64,000 nt of DNA, taken from G963665925 sp963665925 (lineage in GTDB: Bacteria > Bacillota > Clostridia > Peptostreptococcales > Acidaminobacteraceae). The stretch covers positions 372,001-436,000 of the forward strand of contig OY762511.1 of assembly GCA_963665925.1 (NCBI GenBank). The letters are read 5' to 3'. A program made the position numbers and the translations under genes. Shown piece after piece: positions 24,540 to 33,400 of this stretch (position 1 is the first letter of the stretch; every line of letters begins with the position of its first letter). The notes under the pieces are model-generated. The model ran no database searches and was not told where the DNA came from. It worked only from the letters and a program-made list of their open reading frames with translations.

Positions 24540-25385
24540 TTAATCAATGACTCTATATGCTTCAATTCTTAATATGCAATCCTTACATTTTACATAGTAT
24601 TGATTGTGTTTCTTAAAGATTACACCAATCATAGCATCGAACTGCTCAGACTCATGAACTTCAATTTTGTTAATTATTATTTTTCTACCATCAATTAAAT
24701 AGTAATATGCACCTGGATATGGCTCAGCTTGAGCTCTTATAAAATCGTTAACTTCTCTGGCGGTCTTTCGAAAATCTATGTAACCCATGTCTGGTGTGCG
24801 CTTACCATAATAACTCGCATATTCATTATCCTGCTTTTTCAGCTGCTCTGATCGCATTAGCTTTACCATTGACTCTATTAATAAGGCTGGGTATTGCGCT
24901 TCAAATTTCTTCAAAAGGGTGTATCCTGTATCATTGACTCCAATTGGAATCACCTGCTGTGAAATAATATCGCCTGTATCTACAGTTTCTTCTATTAAGT
25001 GGCACGTTATACCACTTTCTCGCTCACCATTGAGTATGCTCCATACATGTGGAGTTCGACCTCTGTATAATGGTAATAATGAACCGTGTATATTTAGAGC
25101 AAATTCTGCTAGAGTATATACTTGTTTTGGAATAATATAGCGATAATTTACACTGATAAAGAACTTGGGGCTTAGGTGACTTATCTTTTGTATTTCAGTC
25201 TTTAAATGCTTTCGTGCATCTGAATAACTGTACTCAATTCCTCTAGTTCGAGCAAAAGTATCAACGCTGTCATTTAAATTTTCTTTATGGGTCATAACAT
25301 ACTCAACTGCGTACCCTTCTTCTATTAACGCTTCTAAACAGTCTCTTCCAAGTTTTCCAAAACCACAAAATACCACTTTCTCCAT
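24540..25385 (-). CDS. Formyltransferase of the pseudaminic acid cassette
   Basis: A 281-residue enzyme with the N10-formyltetrahydrofolate-dependent formyltransferase fold (methionyl-tRNA formyltransferase-like N-terminal domain, then a short C-terminal OB-like part). The catalytic Asn-His-Asp set is present: Asn98 and His100 in ALNIHGSLLPLYRG and Asp136 in ETVDTGDII. The start at 25385 (ATG) is preferred to GTG at 25394 because AGGTG fits it. It lies between pseG and pseI where an acetyltransferase (PseH) would normally be found, so it probably formylates an amino sugar on the way to pseudaminic acid. This role is inference. Confidence 0.85.
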   Translation of the reverse strand: MEKVVFCGFGKLGRDCLEALIEEGYAVEYVMTHKENLNDSVDTFARTRGIEYSYSDARKHLKTEIQKISHLSPKFFISVNYRYIIPKQVYTLAEFALNIHGSLLPLYRGRTPHVWSILNGERESGITCHLIEETVDTGDIISQQVIPIGVNDTGYTLLKKFEAQYPALLIESMVKLMRSEQLKKQDNEYASYYGKRTPDMGYIDFRKTAREVNDFIRAQAEPYPGAYYYLIDGRKIIINKIEVHESEQFDAMIGVIFKKHNQYYVKCKDCILRIEAYRVID

Positions 25386-25394
25386 TTCACTCAC

Positions 25395-26381
25395 CTACAA
25401 ATCTTTTAACAACTCATCTACCGCTCTTTTCGAACCGTATCCATCAACTAATCCTTTATATGCACGGACTTGTTTTAATCTAACTGTGCTTGTATCAAAT
25501 TCCTTCAAAATTCCAACTATGTTTTTCAACAAATCAGTCTCGTCATACTTCAAAACAATTTGATTCGGATTGTATCTTATAAGTGCTCTAATATTATTTT
25601 CTTGATTCTCAATAACTTGAATAGCAATAAATGGCGTCTGGGTTGCTAGCAATTCATAGATTGTTTGACCTGCCGCAGATATGGCCAAATCTGCCTTTAC
25701 CATGATATTTTTCATTTCAGCTGCATTTACATTAAAGTGAATGAATACATTATCAGACACACTCACCTTTCCACACTCCCAATGTTTCCCTTTTGATCCA
25801 ATCACGACATCAAACTCAATATCCGAATACTTTTTACAAACTGTATCTAGTAATATGGGCACAGTATTCCTGATATCTGTCCCACCCATTGTAATCAAGA
25901 TCCGTTTCAATCGGCCACCAGAATGGTTTCTTTGCACACCAATAAATGGATCCCTTACAATTACATAATTTGATCCTGAAAGTAAAGTGCTATATGCAGA
26001 ATTAGAATAATCAATATGACTTGCATCTAAAGTTGGATTCAATATGATACCCTTTGGGTAATTCAATCTGCCAGTATCATCTATAAACAAGGCTTTTTTC
26101 GATAATTCTGCAATTGTATCATATATTGCTTTATCCGCTATATACGAGTCCACGATTACATAATCTCCCGAGTCAATACAACTATATAAAAATTTCTTTT
26201 CAAGCCAATTCACATTGATAAATGGGATATCCTTTATGAATTTAACATCACCTACCTCACCATTGATTATAAACTCAACTGATATACCTCTTTTCCCAGC
26301 TTCATTAAAGAGGGACATGCATCTAGAGATATGTCCTAACCCAATATTTTTTCCACCTTCAGTTAGAATTATAATTTTCAT
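25395..26381 (-). CDS. pseG: UDP-2,4-diacetamido-2,4,6-trideoxy-altropyranose hydrolase PseG
   Basis: Removes UDP from the diamino-altrose sugar, releasing the substrate of PseI. The 328-residue GT-B-like protein begins MKIIILTEGGKNIGLGHISRC, the PseG signature with its catalytic-site GLGHxxR histidine, and has ITMGGTDIRNT and LAISAAGQTIYELLATQTPF in the C-terminal domain, where UDP binds. Ten bases separate its stop from the formyltransferase start. Confidence 0.9.
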   Translation of the reverse strand: MKIIILTEGGKNIGLGHISRCMSLFNEAGKRGISVEFIINGEVGDVKFIKDIPFINVNWLEKKFLYSCIDSGDYVIVDSYIADKAIYDTIAELSKKALFIDDTGRLNYPKGIILNPTLDASHIDYSNSAYSTLLSGSNYVIVRDPFIGVQRNHSGGRLKRILITMGGTDIRNTVPILLDTVCKKYSDIEFDVVIGSKGKHWECGKVSVSDNVFIHFNVNAAEMKNIMVKADLAISAAGQTIYELLATQTPFIAIQVIENQENNIRALIRYNPNQIVLKYDETDLLKNIVGILKEFDTSTVRLKQVRAYKGLVDGYGSKRAVDELLKDL

Positions 26382-26396
26382 TGATATCTGCCCTAC

Positions 26397-27131
26397 TTAC
26401 TTGATTTTTTTCTGCTCAACATGTGCATTTATATCGTATAAACTTGGCTTTTTTTCAAATAGCTCTACTATTTCGCTTAAGTAAAAATCATGTATACCTT
26501 TGTATAGGTGTTTATACACTTCTGTAATGAGATCAAAATCTTCATCTGTATCTAGTGTCCATCTGAACTTTGAATAATCTTTGTCATTTTTATAATAATA
26601 GGCGCTTCCAGCTGTCTCATAAATATAAGGTGTAACATGCTCTCTTTGATATTTCTCTTTTGCATCGAAAAAAGCTTGCTGCAATACATCAAATGAGAAA
26701 ACTTCTGTATCAAGACCTCTTGGATAAGTCCGATTTGACAAATCCGAACCAGCATTTGAGACTATTGCATGTTCATTTTTTATATAATACTGTATTATTT
26801 CATCCAATATATTTGGATCTATCAACGGACAGTCTGATGTGATCCGAACAATAGTATCAAGACTGTTCTCCTTCGCTGCATGATAATATCTTGAAAGAAC
26901 ATCTTCTTCACTGCCTCTAAAGACTTTTACACCACAATGTACTGCTTCTAATTCTATTATTTTATCGCGATCATTAGTTGTTGTTGCAACAACAATCTCA
27001 TCTATGAGTTCAGACTGTTTTACTCTCTCTATTACATGTTCTAAAACTGTTTTTCCTTCAATATATTTCATGACCTTTTCGGGTAATCTTGTTGAACCCA
27101 TACGCGCTTGAATAATTGCCCCTACTTTCAT
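26397..27131 (-). CDS. pseF: Pseudaminic acid cytidylyltransferase-type protein (SpsF/PseF-like)
   Basis: A 244-residue nucleotidyltransferase expected to activate pseudaminic acid as its CMP derivative. The N-terminal signature QARMGSTRLPEKVM and the later RITSDCPLIDP are those of the COG1861 (SpsF/KdsB-like) group. The ATG at 27131 is supported by AGG seven bases upstream, against TTG at 27134. No other candidate for the CMP-transfer step lies in the cassette. Sequence style is nearer SpsF than Campylobacter PseF, so specificity rests on context. Confidence 0.8.
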   Translation of the reverse strand: MKVGAIIQARMGSTRLPEKVMKYIEGKTVLEHVIERVKQSELIDEIVVATTTNDRDKIIELEAVHCGVKVFRGSEEDVLSRYYHAAKENSLDTIVRITSDCPLIDPNILDEIIQYYIKNEHAIVSNAGSDLSNRTYPRGLDTEVFSFDVLQQAFFDAKEKYQREHVTPYIYETAGSAYYYKNDKDYSKFRWTLDTDEDFDLITEVYKHLYKGIHDFYLSEIVELFEKKPSLYDINAHVEQKKIK

Positions 27132-27139
27132 CAATCAAC

Positions 27140-28330
27140 CTACTTTCGGTAGTAACTTATTACTTTTTTTAGTGCATCTATTACGTCCTTAACATCTTGA
27201 TCTGTCATACTTGGAAACAATGGTAATGTAATCATATTCTCATAAAGTTCCTCTGCATTAGGACATAAACCTTTTACATACCCTAGATTTTTGTAATATG
27301 GATGCAGGTAAACTGGGAGGTAATGTACATTAACTCCAATGTTCTCAGCTTGCAATGCTTCGAAAATTTCTTTACGTGTTACTGCCAATAACTCAGCGTT
27401 CACTTTAATCACATATATATGCCAGCCAGAATTTGAAAATGATGCTTCGCTCGGGCAAGTTATCTCCCTAATTTCATTAAGAGCTTCATCGTATTTCTTT
27501 ACAATTTCTCTTCTTCTTGTAATTAACTTGTCTAATTTTTCCATTTGGCTAGTCCCTAGTGCACACTGAACATCTGTTAACCTATAATTATATCCTAAAT
27601 AGTGTTGTTCATAATACCAAGGACCATGATTCTCAACTAGAATTTCTTGATTTCTTGTTATTCCATGCGTTCTAAATTGCAACATTTTATTATATAACTC
27701 TTCACTATTCGTTGTTACAACGCCACCTTCAGCTGTTGTTATCGGTTTTACAGGATGAAAGCTGAACTCAACCATATCTGCTTGACTTCCTACTTTTCGA
27801 CCTTTATATTCACTACCTAGTGCATGTGCAGCATCTTCTATAATCAATAATCCGTACTCATCTGCTAACACTTTGATTCTATCCATATCAACAGATTGTC
27901 CAGAAAAATCTACCGGGATGATTGCTTTTGTTTTATCGGTAATCTTCTCTTTAATCTTCTCTGGGTCAATATTATAGGTTTTGGGATCAATATCTGCAAA
28001 AACTGGTGTTCCGCCACAATATAACACTGCATTAGACGAAGCTGCAAACGTCATTGGACTCACTATAACTTCATCTCCTGGCTTTATTCCAGCAGCAAAA
28101 CAAGCCATATGAAGGGCAGCAGTCCCGTTTGATACCGCTACAGCATATTTCGCACTAACATACTCGGCTATTTTTTCTTCGAACTCTTTAACAAATGGAC
28201 CTGTTGTTAAATAGTCCCCTCTTAATACATCAACAACTGCCTTTATATCCATCTCATCTATCGTTTGCTTCCCGTATGATAAATAGGTTTTCCTCACTGG
28301 ATTTCCGCCGTTTATTGCAAGTTTATCCAT
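27140..28330 (-). CDS. pseC: UDP-4-amino-4,6-dideoxy-N-acetyl-beta-L-altrosamine transaminase
   Basis: A 396-residue PLP enzyme of the DegT/DnrJ/EryC1 family that aminates C4 of the keto sugar made by PseB. The PLP lysine is in SFHPVKPITTAEGG (about residue 186). Also visible are the N-terminal FVKEFEEKIAEYVSAKYAVA region and IIEDAAHALGSEYKG, whose Asp binds the PLP ring nitrogen. The ATG at 28330 is chosen over GTG at 28339 because GGGAG is eight bases ahead. It directly follows pseB, as in other pse clusters. Confidence 0.92.
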   Translation of the reverse strand: MDKLAINGGNPVRKTYLSYGKQTIDEMDIKAVVDVLRGDYLTTGPFVKEFEEKIAEYVSAKYAVAVSNGTAALHMACFAAGIKPGDEVIVSPMTFAASSNAVLYCGGTPVFADIDPKTYNIDPEKIKEKITDKTKAIIPVDFSGQSVDMDRIKVLADEYGLLIIEDAAHALGSEYKGRKVGSQADMVEFSFHPVKPITTAEGGVVTTNSEELYNKMLQFRTHGITRNQEILVENHGPWYYEQHYLGYNYRLTDVQCALGTSQMEKLDKLITRRREIVKKYDEALNEIREITCPSEASFSNSGWHIYVIKVNAELLAVTRKEIFEALQAENIGVNVHYLPVYLHPYYKNLGYVKGLCPNAEELYENMITLPLFPSMTDQDVKDVIDALKKVISYYRK

Positions 28331-28345
28331 AAATTTCACTCCCTA

Positions 28346-29350
28346 TTATAGACCCAACGCTTCAATTCTCTCACTTAATTCTTCTATATTCAACCACTTG
28401 CTATTTGTTCCTGAATTATACTCCCAACCTTCTTCAATTAATGTTCCACCTTCTTTGAAGTATTGATCCTTTGACCACCAAATATAATTTGGGTAAATAA
28501 TATAATGATCTCCATAATCATAAGTCCCTCTAGAATCGTCACTCGTAATCATCACCTCATGAAGCTTTTCTCCTTCTCGGATTCCAACGATATTGATTCT
28601 TCCACTCGGGTTCATCGCTTCTGCAATATCTGTAATTCTATAAGACGGATTTTTGAACACATAAGTTTCACCACCCATAGATTCTTCTAGCGCTTTAACT
28701 ACTAGATTAACAGCATCATCTAAAGTCATCCAAAATCTCGTCATTCTTGTATCTGTTATCGGAAGTTCTTTACTTCCTTTATTTAGAAGTTCTCTAAAGA
28801 ATGGGATCACAGACCCTCTACTTCCAGATACATTGCCATATCGCACAACTGAAAATACAGTCCCTTCATCTCCACGATATGAGTTTGCAGATACAAACAA
28901 TTTATCTGAAACCAATTTAGTGCCTCCATACAGATTTATAGGGTTTACCGCTTTATCCGTCGATAATGCCACGACCTTCTTCACCTTACAATCTATAGCT
29001 GCATCCACAATATTCTGCGCTCCGTAAATATTTGTCTTTATCGCTTCAAATGGATTATATTCACATGCAGGAACCTGCTTCATTGCTGCAGCATGAATAA
29101 TATAATCTACACCTTTAAAAGCCCTATATAGTCTATCTTTATCTCGTACATCGCCAATAAAAAACCTCAATTTTGATATCTTGTTTGGAAAATTTTGAGC
29201 AAAATCCTTTCTCATCATATCTTGCTTGAATTCATCTCTTGAATAAATTATAATTTTTTTCGGATTATATTTGTTTAAAATCATTTCTGTAAATTTTTTT
29301 CCAAAAGAACCAGTTCCACCCGTTATTAATACTGACTTGTTATCTAACAT
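28346..29350 (-). CDS. pseB: UDP-N-acetylglucosamine 4,6-dehydratase (inverting) PseB
   Basis: First pseudaminic acid step: dehydration and C5 epimerisation of UDP-GlcNAc. The 334-residue SDR protein has the NAD(P) loop ITGGTGSFGKKF near the N-terminus, HAAAMKQVPACE, and the inverting-type active-site block STDKAVNPINLYGGTK with the catalytic lysine. AAAGGAG precedes the ATG. First gene of the pse group; the 160-base gap before it (29351-29510) is AT-rich and holds only weak promoter-like sequence. Confidence 0.93.
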   Translation of the reverse strand: MLDNKSVLITGGTGSFGKKFTEMILNKYNPKKIIIYSRDEFKQDMMRKDFAQNFPNKISKLRFFIGDVRDKDRLYRAFKGVDYIIHAAAMKQVPACEYNPFEAIKTNIYGAQNIVDAAIDCKVKKVVALSTDKAVNPINLYGGTKLVSDKLFVSANSYRGDEGTVFSVVRYGNVSGSRGSVIPFFRELLNKGSKELPITDTRMTRFWMTLDDAVNLVVKALEESMGGETYVFKNPSYRITDIAEAMNPSGRINIVGIREGEKLHEVMITSDDSRGTYDYGDHYIIYPNYIWWSKDQYFKEGGTLIEEGWEYNSGTNSKWLNIEELSERIEALGL

Positions 29351-29510
29351 TTTTTACTCCTTTACTATAGCCATCTTTATTCAAAATTGAAGACATAGTT
29401 GTAAACTATCAGTTACACTATTAATCATAAACCATATTTATTATCTAAATTATTTTGAACTTCATAAAACAATTTGACAAAGACCTTCAATTTTATTTAC
29501 CATTTTAAAT

Positions 29511-30713
29511 CTAATACTCATTCAACGTTTTCATTTCCTTTTGAAGTATTATACATTCGAAGCTATTTAACTCTTGCTTACTCATTTGATCAATAACGCT
29601 ATCAAAATTATATGTATCAATTTTCAAAAAACAATCTTCAATTTCTTTTTCTGTGTTTCCATGAGGCATTATGTCCTTATATGCTCTAAAATATCCATCA
29701 CTTCTATCAAATAGTATGGTCGGCTTCTTCATAACAAGCAAATCAATTATACATGTTGAATCTTCAGAAAATGCTATATCAAATGAAATATCTTGTAGTA
29801 ACTCTTCTTGATAAAAATCGATATTATGCATTTTGTAAGTATCCTTCCAATAATCTAACTTAAACATGCTACCTTGATGACACTTTACTTTCAAATTATA
29901 GCCATAACGCTCACACATTTTATATAAAATATCAATTTTACATTTCACGACTTCTCTTTCTAAGGATGAAATACAAAATAGAATGTCATATTTGGAAGAA
30001 TAAACCTCTGTGCTAATTCTATTTTTAATCGAATCAAATTTGTATGTACCTACAACTTCAACTCTAGGATCTTCCCCTAAAATCCTCTTACTCTCTACTC
30101 CCCATGCATAAAACCGACCTGCCCTAATTGGTAAATAAAAGGATTTGTCTTGGACTAAACCATGCTGTAATACCACACTTCTTTCTTTGTATATATAAGC
30201 TAAAATAGTTGAATAGAAATGATGATCTGTCATTAAATATATTTTTGCATTGTCCAAATTAAGTGATTTAGTATATACAAGAAATGTTGTAACTAAAAGA
30301 TTCATTATTTTATCATTTAAACTTTCAATTCTGTGTAGCGATATTAGTAACGTCAAGATAAATCGTAAGAAGAAAACGGATGCAATCAGAATAGGTTTTA
30401 AGATTCCTATTTTATAATGACCTTTACGACTAAAGGTGAAGAATTCCAATTTAAATGTACTCAATTGATTTTGCTCAAATAATACTCGTGTATCATGCAA
30501 ATTTTTTTCCATACTGCTATTTTTTATCTCATTAGAAAACATGAAATAAGAACTATTCATAGTACTTCTTCTTCCAAAAGAGTTCAGCAATAATATGAAT
30601 AGTTTTAAGACCAAGTCAATTGAGTACTTTTTATAGAAAGTAACCGATTGGTGAGTAAGACTTCTTTTACGATCATTACAACAAACTTTAAATAATTCAT
30701 TAATATCCACCAT
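29511..30713 (-). CDS. Putative GT-B-type transferase of the surface polysaccharide locus
   Basis: A 400-residue protein that could not be placed in a family with confidence. The C-terminal half carries features of GT-B transferases that use nucleotide sugars or CDP-polyols: LQHGLVQDKSFYLPIRAGRF with a conserved-style HG, VVGTYKFD, KVKCHQGSM, and FSEDSTCIIDLLVMKKPTI, an acidic/serine donor-binding pattern. The N-terminal half has a hydrophobic stretch (LIASVFFLRFILTLLISL) that may bind the membrane. Position between Wzx and the pse genes suggests it transfers pseudaminic acid, but this is inference. Starts next to AGAGGAG and overlaps wzx by 14 bases. Confidence 0.55.
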   Translation of the reverse strand: MVDINELFKVCCNDRKRSLTHQSVTFYKKYSIDLVLKLFILLLNSFGRRSTMNSSYFMFSNEIKNSSMEKNLHDTRVLFEQNQLSTFKLEFFTFSRKGHYKIGILKPILIASVFFLRFILTLLISLHRIESLNDKIMNLLVTTFLVYTKSLNLDNAKIYLMTDHHFYSTILAYIYKERSVVLQHGLVQDKSFYLPIRAGRFYAWGVESKRILGEDPRVEVVGTYKFDSIKNRISTEVYSSKYDILFCISSLEREVVKCKIDILYKMCERYGYNLKVKCHQGSMFKLDYWKDTYKMHNIDFYQEELLQDISFDIAFSEDSTCIIDLLVMKKPTILFDRSDGYFRAYKDIMPHGNTEKEIEDCFLKIDTYNFDSVIDQMSKQELNSFECIILQKEMKTLNEY

Positions 30714-32103
30714 ATTCTCCTCTTGTTTTCAAATATTTCTTAATCCTGAAAGCACTCATACAAATCAAGCAAGTTACAATTATATACCTCAACTCATTAT
30801 ATTCAAAAAGAAAACCTATACAGAAAGATATGTAGATTGAATATAAAAATATAATCTTCAAATGCCATTTTGTATCATATATTTTGTGCAACTTCAATTG
30901 TTTCACACTAATATAGTGCATAATAAATAGACATATATATCCAAATAATGTAGTATATGCTGCAACTTCAAATCCAAATCGTGGAATTAAAGTATAATTG
31001 AGTACTATATTAATTAACGCAGCAACAATTGTATTTACAGATATACGATGTGTTTTTTTGCAGAAAAATTCAATATTAACATAGAACGAATAGAAAAATT
31101 GAAATACAATTCCTTCCATAATCAACGGTATCAGATTGATAGCTTCTTTAAATGAATTTCCACCTACTAACCATACAATTTCTGGAACAAGAGTCACTGC
31201 TATAGTCGCAAACGCAATAAAAAACAAAAAATAGGGTTTAGAATTAGCTTGTATAGATGAATAATCACATTCATTCAGTTTCTTTAATAGCCACGGTGCC
31301 CAAGCTTGACTAATGGAATTATATACCAACGAAACAACCATCCCACAAATATAAACAACGCTATATATTGCTAATTTGTCCGCTCCACAAAGTTGCTGAA
31401 TAATTATTCGATCTGACGTAATAAGTAAAATACTTGCTAAAGCATGTGGAATAAGCGGTATCGCTACCTTTAATGCATATTTACAATATTCCCATTTAAA
31501 ACTTAGTTTTCGCTTCAATATTGATACAAACAATACAAAGCAAATAAATATCATAGGTAATATTTTCCCCATGATAAGACCATTCAATTTATTATTGAAA
31601 GTTTTAGCAAATAGAACACTTGTAAAGATTGGTAATATCGTAATCGCAACAGTGACTAAAACTACTTGTTTGTATGAAAGTTTAATTCTATGGTACATAA
31701 GATAATTTTGATATGCTGTATCAAACATTAAATACAAAAACATAATGACTAAATGCTTTTTCGTCATACTCATCAAATTTGGAAATTTTGTTCCAATTCC
31801 ATAAACAAAAGCAAAAACAATAACTGCAATCACGACACCCAAAATAGTTATACTAGATATATAACTGTCTATTTCTTTTTCGAAATCATATTGAGCACAA
31901 AGAATAGAGTTGAATAAGTACCCAGTTCCAACAATTGAAAATACAGATAACCAAGCATTAAAATTAGTATACTCACCAAATGTGCTTTGAGATACAATCC
32001 TCAAAATAATTGGTGTTGATAGAAACACTGCTCCTTTCATTAGAAAATTCGAAATTGTATACCACATACCTGCTTCAATATTTCTACTTAACCGTATGTT
32101 CAT
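30700..32103 (-). CDS. Wzx-type polysaccharide flippase
   Basis: A 467-residue membrane protein with about 12-14 hydrophobic helices, of the MOP/polysaccharide-synthase superfamily. It would flip lipid-linked repeat units across the membrane. Family-type features are the N-terminal NFLMKGAVFLSTPIILR, the mid-protein IPLIPHALASILLITSDRIII and LAIYSVVYICGMVVSLVYNS. It overlaps the polymerase gene by 20 bases and the downstream transferase by 14, so translation is coupled. Strongly AT-rich. Confidence 0.87.
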   Translation of the reverse strand: MNIRLSRNIEAGMWYTISNFLMKGAVFLSTPIILRIVSQSTFGEYTNFNAWLSVFSIVGTGYLFNSILCAQYDFEKEIDSYISSITILGVVIAVIVFAFVYGIGTKFPNLMSMTKKHLVIMFLYLMFDTAYQNYLMYHRIKLSYKQVVLVTVAITILPIFTSVLFAKTFNNKLNGLIMGKILPMIFICFVLFVSILKRKLSFKWEYCKYALKVAIPLIPHALASILLITSDRIIIQQLCGADKLAIYSVVYICGMVVSLVYNSISQAWAPWLLKKLNECDYSSIQANSKPYFLFFIAFATIAVTLVPEIVWLVGGNSFKEAINLIPLIMEGIVFQFFYSFYVNIEFFCKKTHRISVNTIVAALINIVLNYTLIPRFGFEVAAYTTLFGYICLFIMHYISVKQLKLHKIYDTKWHLKIIFLYSIYISFCIGFLFEYNELRYIIVTCLICMSAFRIKKYLKTRGEYGGY

Positions 32104-33400
32104 GAAAATTACCCCATGTAATAGTATATTTTTTACTTAAATATCTTATAAACAGAAAAACCAAAAGTTGTGGGAAATAAGCATTTAGTATTACAGGAAT
32201 AAAACTCGTTGTTGATAAACCAACTAATGCAAATGATAATACATAGTAAATCCTCGAATCAATATGTTTTCTATTGAACTCATCGATATAATGTACAAAC
32301 AATAATACAACTAGTGGCCAAACAATAGCACCAACAACTCCAAAATTATAGTACCCTTCACCGAATACACTCGGTGTCAGTGATCCCCCAGAAAAACTAA
32401 TATGCATTATATTCTTGAGCTGCAACATAAAAGTAGTTTGTGCTCCTGGCAGTATTACTTTAATATCATTAAAGAATGCTCTCCCATATTGAATCATATC
32501 TTTTGGAAATAATTTGTATATTGTGTTGAAATTATATGTATTAACATAAAACCTCCAAATAACCGGTAGGTAAAGTTTATTCCATGACCACGAAATACCT
32601 GCACGCGTCACTCCAACTAATGCATATAGAGCAGATAAGAACATTATGATAACACTACCCTTTAATAGATACCTCTTACTCTTTCCAATCCAATAAGTTA
32701 AAAATAATATCAATATAATCTCTAAAGCTTGCGACCTAAAACCTGTACCTAGCAACAGCATACATCCAATCACCATTCGAGATAGTCTCTTTTTATTATT
32801 TAAAGTTAATACAATAGCGATTTTAATTGTAGTTGCAGCAATAATGATTAGAAAACCTCTTCCAGCCATCGCTTCAACTCTAAAGTTCTCAGCGTCATCC
32901 GCAAATAATGGGATTACACCTACTAATGAAAAATAAAGAACATTTATCGCAGAACCAAAATAGAATAAAATTGTAACCCAAAACTGAGATATATGCATAT
33001 CATTAAGTTTTATCCGCTCAACTCGTTTAATATATTGGACACATAATAAAATTAATGGTGCCAAAAAATTATATATCAAAATTATATGTATGATACTTTT
33101 ATCAAATCTAAAGTATAATCCTTGCATCAATATACCTATCTGTACGAAAGAAAACATGTACACGATATATAAACCCAATCCAGAAAAAACTCGAACCTTA
33201 ATTAATACAAATACAAAACATAAGAAGTACACCAAAGAACCTGCATAGCAAAATGATAGAATGTCCCTAGTTGAATAGTTTACATAACACCAAACAACTA
33301 TCATTGATAAGAAAAATGTAACAATCCTATCTGAGATAAAATTTATTTTAATATTTTCTTTACAATAGTAATTACATTCAACATCTTCTAAATCTTTCAC
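32084..33400 (-). CDS. Wzy-type oligosaccharide repeat-unit polymerase
   Basis: A 438-residue membrane protein with about eleven predicted helices and a large central extracytoplasmic loop, the usual Wzy design. It would join flipped repeat units. Sequence is poorly conserved, so the call rests on topology and on its place beside wzx. The start is set at GTG 33400: AGGAG is seven bases ahead and the GTG overlaps the preceding stop (GTGA). A frame from 33454 would overlap the glycosyltransferase by 58 bases. Confidence 0.78.
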   Translation of the reverse strand: MKDLEDVECNYYCKENIKINFISDRIVTFFLSMIVVWCYVNYSTRDILSFCYAGSLVYFLCFVFVLIKVRVFSGLGLYIVYMFSFVQIGILMQGLYFRFDKSIIHIILIYNFLAPLILLCVQYIKRVERIKLNDMHISQFWVTILFYFGSAINVLYFSLVGVIPLFADDAENFRVEAMAGRGFLIIIAATTIKIAIVLTLNNKKRLSRMVIGCMLLLGTGFRSQALEIILILFLTYWIGKSKRYLLKGSVIIMFLSALYALVGVTRAGISWSWNKLYLPVIWRFYVNTYNFNTIYKLFPKDMIQYGRAFFNDIKVILPGAQTTFMLQLKNIMHISFSGGSLTPSVFGEGYYNFGVVGAIVWPLVVLLFVHYIDEFNRKHIDSRIYYVLSFALVGLSTTSFIPVILNAYFPQLLVFLFIRYLSKKYTITWGNFHEHTVK

